The position numbers and the translations under genes were made by a program. Shown one piece after another: positions 62,814-64,000 of a stretch of DNA of 64,000 nucleotides. The DNA is taken from contig JACKEN010000001.1 of NCBI GenBank assembly GCA_020632995.1, forward strand, positions 2,016,001 through 2,080,000, in the 5' to 3' direction. Numbering within the stretch: the stretch's first letter is position 1; the number at the start of each line of letters is the position of its first letter. The DNA is from Deltaproteobacteria bacterium. GTDB taxonomy: Bacteria; Myxococcota; Kuafuiibacteriia; Kuafuiibacteriales; Kuafuiibacteriaceae. Under the pieces are notes generated by a model. The model had not been told where the DNA came from, made no database searches, and saw only the letters and a list, made by a program, of their open reading frames with translations.

Positions 62814-63101
62814 CTAGCGGACCGGCAGGTGCGACTCGTGCATCGCGGTCAGGACCGGCTGCAGGCAGTGCTTGTCGCAGGTCACCTGGTCGGGGTGCTC
62901 GAACGCGCTGCAGCGCACCACGTCCGCGTCGTCACCGTAGTTCCAGGGCTTCGGCCGGACCACCACGTCCACCTCGAAGTCCCCGCCCTTCTCGGCGCAG
63001 TGCACCTTCGCCCCCTGGTGCATCTGCTCGAACCGACGCGCCAGCAGGAAGGACACCAGGAGCGTCGCCGCGAGTGTGCCCAACAGGATGATGGCCAACA
63101 T
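62814..63101 (-). CDS. small membrane-anchored cysteine-containing protein
   Basis: A 95-residue protein of unknown function. It has one N-terminal transmembrane helix (LAIILLGTLAATLLVSFLLA) and a soluble part with five cysteines (KVHCAEKGG, VRCSAFEHP, VTCDKHCLQ...). The Cys pattern suggests disulfides or metal binding on the outer side. GGAGG lies five bases before the ATG at 63101. It may be cotranscribed with iaaA, 61 bases downstream. Confidence 0.7.
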   Translation of the reverse strand: MLAIILLGTLAATLLVSFLLARRFEQMHQGAKVHCAEKGGDFEVDVVVRPKPWNYGDDADVVRCSAFEHPDQVTCDKHCLQPVLTAMHESHLPVR

Positions 63102-63278
63102 GGGAGCCTCCTTCGGCGCCCCGCCCGCGCCTCACCGTGCGCGTGGACGGGACCCGGGGCACAGGTGTTCAAGGAGTGTGCCCCGCCGCGACATTGGCAC
63201 CTTTGGCCTCCGATCGCACCGCGCGGTGACGCGGTGCCCCCTGATGACGACACCTTGGGCGGGTGGTATGGGCGAGGC

Positions 63279-64000
63279 GTGAGCGACATCAGGGACGTCT
63301 ACATCCTGGACGCGGTCCGCACCCCCGTGGGCCGCCACCGCGGTGGCCTCGCGCCGGTCCGCACCGACGACCTCCTCGCGGTGGCGATCAAGGCCGCCCT
63401 GGACCGCACCGGCATCTCGGGTGCCGCGGTGGACGAGGTGGTGATGGGCTGCGCCAACCAAGCGGGCGAGGACAACCGCAACGTGGCCCGCATGGCCCTC
63501 CTGCTCGCGGGCATGCCGAACAGCGTGCCCGGCTTCACCGTCAACCGGCTCTGCGCCTCGGGCCTCACCGCGATCAACACCGCGGCGCGGCAGATCGCCA
63601 TGGGCGACGCCGACATCGTGCTCGCGGGCGGGGTCGAGAACATGAGCCGGGCCCCCCTCGTGGTCGAGAAGGGCGACAGCGCCTTCGGATCCGGGAACCG
63701 GACGATGTACGACACCGCGCTCGGCTGGCGCTTCCCGAACAAGCGAATGCAAGAGCTCTTTCCATTGGAGGGGATGGGCGAGACGGCGGAGAACCTGGCC
63801 GAGCAGATGTCGATCACGCGCGAGGATCAGGACGCCTTCGCCCTCGCCTCCCACACCAAGGCCCTGGCCGCCGAGACCGCGGGGCGCTTCGAGGACGAGC
63901 GGGTGCCGGTGGTGATCCCGCAGAAGAAGGGCGACCCGGTGGTGGTCAAGGTGGACGAGGGCCCCCGGGCCGACTCCAGCCTCGAGGCGCTGGGCAAGCT
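63279..64000 (+). CDS. acetyl-CoA acyltransferase (thiolase), 3' end outside window
   Basis: Thiolase of the acetyl-CoA acetyltransferase / 3-ketoacyl-CoA thiolase family; it makes or breaks 3-ketoacyl-CoA. About 240 residues are present of roughly 390-400. The N-terminus VYILDAVRTPVGRHRGGLAP, the catalytic cysteine in TVNRLCASGLTAINTAARQI, and AGGVENMSRAPLVV are diagnostic; the His and second Cys motifs lie past the right edge. The start is the GTG at 63279 with GCGAGG directly upstream. It diverges from the small membrane-protein gene; the 177-base gap holds no feature I could assign. Confidence 0.93.
   Translation, partial: MSDIRDVYILDAVRTPVGRHRGGLAPVRTDDLLAVAIKAALDRTGISGAAVDEVVMGCANQAGEDNRNVARMALLLAGMPNSVPGFTVNRLCASGLTAINTAARQIAMGDADIVLAGGVENMSRAPLVVEKGDSAFGSGNRTMYDTALGWRFPNKRMQELFPLEGMGETAENLAEQMSITREDQDAFALASHTKALAAETAGRFEDERVPVVIPQKKGDPVVVKVDEGPRADSSLEALGK

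Noticed and set aside
63213..63240. Possible sigma-54 promoter (TTGGCAC word) before the thiolase gene
   Set aside because: The GC element at the required spacing is missing.

Overview
The window is very GC-rich, gene-dense chromosomal DNA. It looks like a myxobacterium (Myxococcota, in the broad Polyangia/Sandaracinus-like sense). The evidence is the number of Hanks-type Ser/Thr kinases (six, one probably dead), Roadblock/LC7 and PATAN-type signalling proteins, an AgmX-like segment, MopE and thrombospondin-type-3 calcium-binding repeats, DUF4215 repeats, a MYXO-CTERM sorting tail and many lipoproteins. No tRNA, rRNA, CRISPR array, prophage or insertion sequence was seen. The assignment to a phylum is inference from protein style, not from a marker-gene tree.

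1-13257: an M3 peptidase cut by the left edge, an SDR, YggT, an HCCA-isomerase/DsbA-fold enzyme, a lipoprotein, and the operon sucA-sucB plus a zinc-finger/membrane/TPR protein. SucA carries a cyclic-nucleotide-binding-type domain between its N-terminal element and its catalytic core. A rhomboid protease and a secreted His/Met-rich protein follow. 13504-23065: a block of secreted proteins: a MYXO-CTERM metalloprotease, a MopE/TSP3 protein, a membrane-anchored nuclease-like protein, a lipoprotein with three FKBP domains, a pectinacetylesterase-like lipoprotein and an alpha/beta hydrolase lipoprotein. 23105-29192: an ECF sigma factor fused through a membrane segment to a DsbA-like domain, a large intergenic inverted repeat, two divergent Ser/Thr kinases and a beta-barrel protein.

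29638-36511: an apparent seven-gene operon that is the best candidate for an undescribed system: a Roadblock protein, a Roadblock protein with a helical tail, a membrane Cache-HAMP receptor with no output domain, a secreted stand-alone Cache protein, a Roadblock-like/TPR/PATAN protein and a Ser/Thr kinase fused to an ATPase (six clear reading frames plus the promoter region; seven if the upstream beta-barrel gene is counted). A hybrid histidine kinase converges on it. 38808-44242: a PqqD-like/zinc-ribbon protein, a TPR protein, a stand-alone secretin N-domain, a DUF1521 protein with the GDPHVD self-cleavage motif known from Bradyrhizobium NopE1, and a quinone oxidoreductase.

44530-53260 (minus strand): an RNA-repair pair (RNA ligase plus HD-Pnk), a pseudokinase with a Tyr-Pro-Gly tract and Sel1-like repeats, and a tightly coupled thioesterase - leucyl/arginyl-transferase - tail-anchored kinase - PECR-like reductase operon. 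53282-64000: a secreted protein, an EgtD-like methyltransferase with an HTH-like N-terminus, a hemerythrin-like protein, an AraC/SDR divergent pair, an LpoA-like lipoprotein, rpsR-rpmB with a visible promoter, leader hairpin and terminator, an NTF2-like protein, isoaspartyl peptidase, a small membrane protein and a thiolase cut by the right edge.
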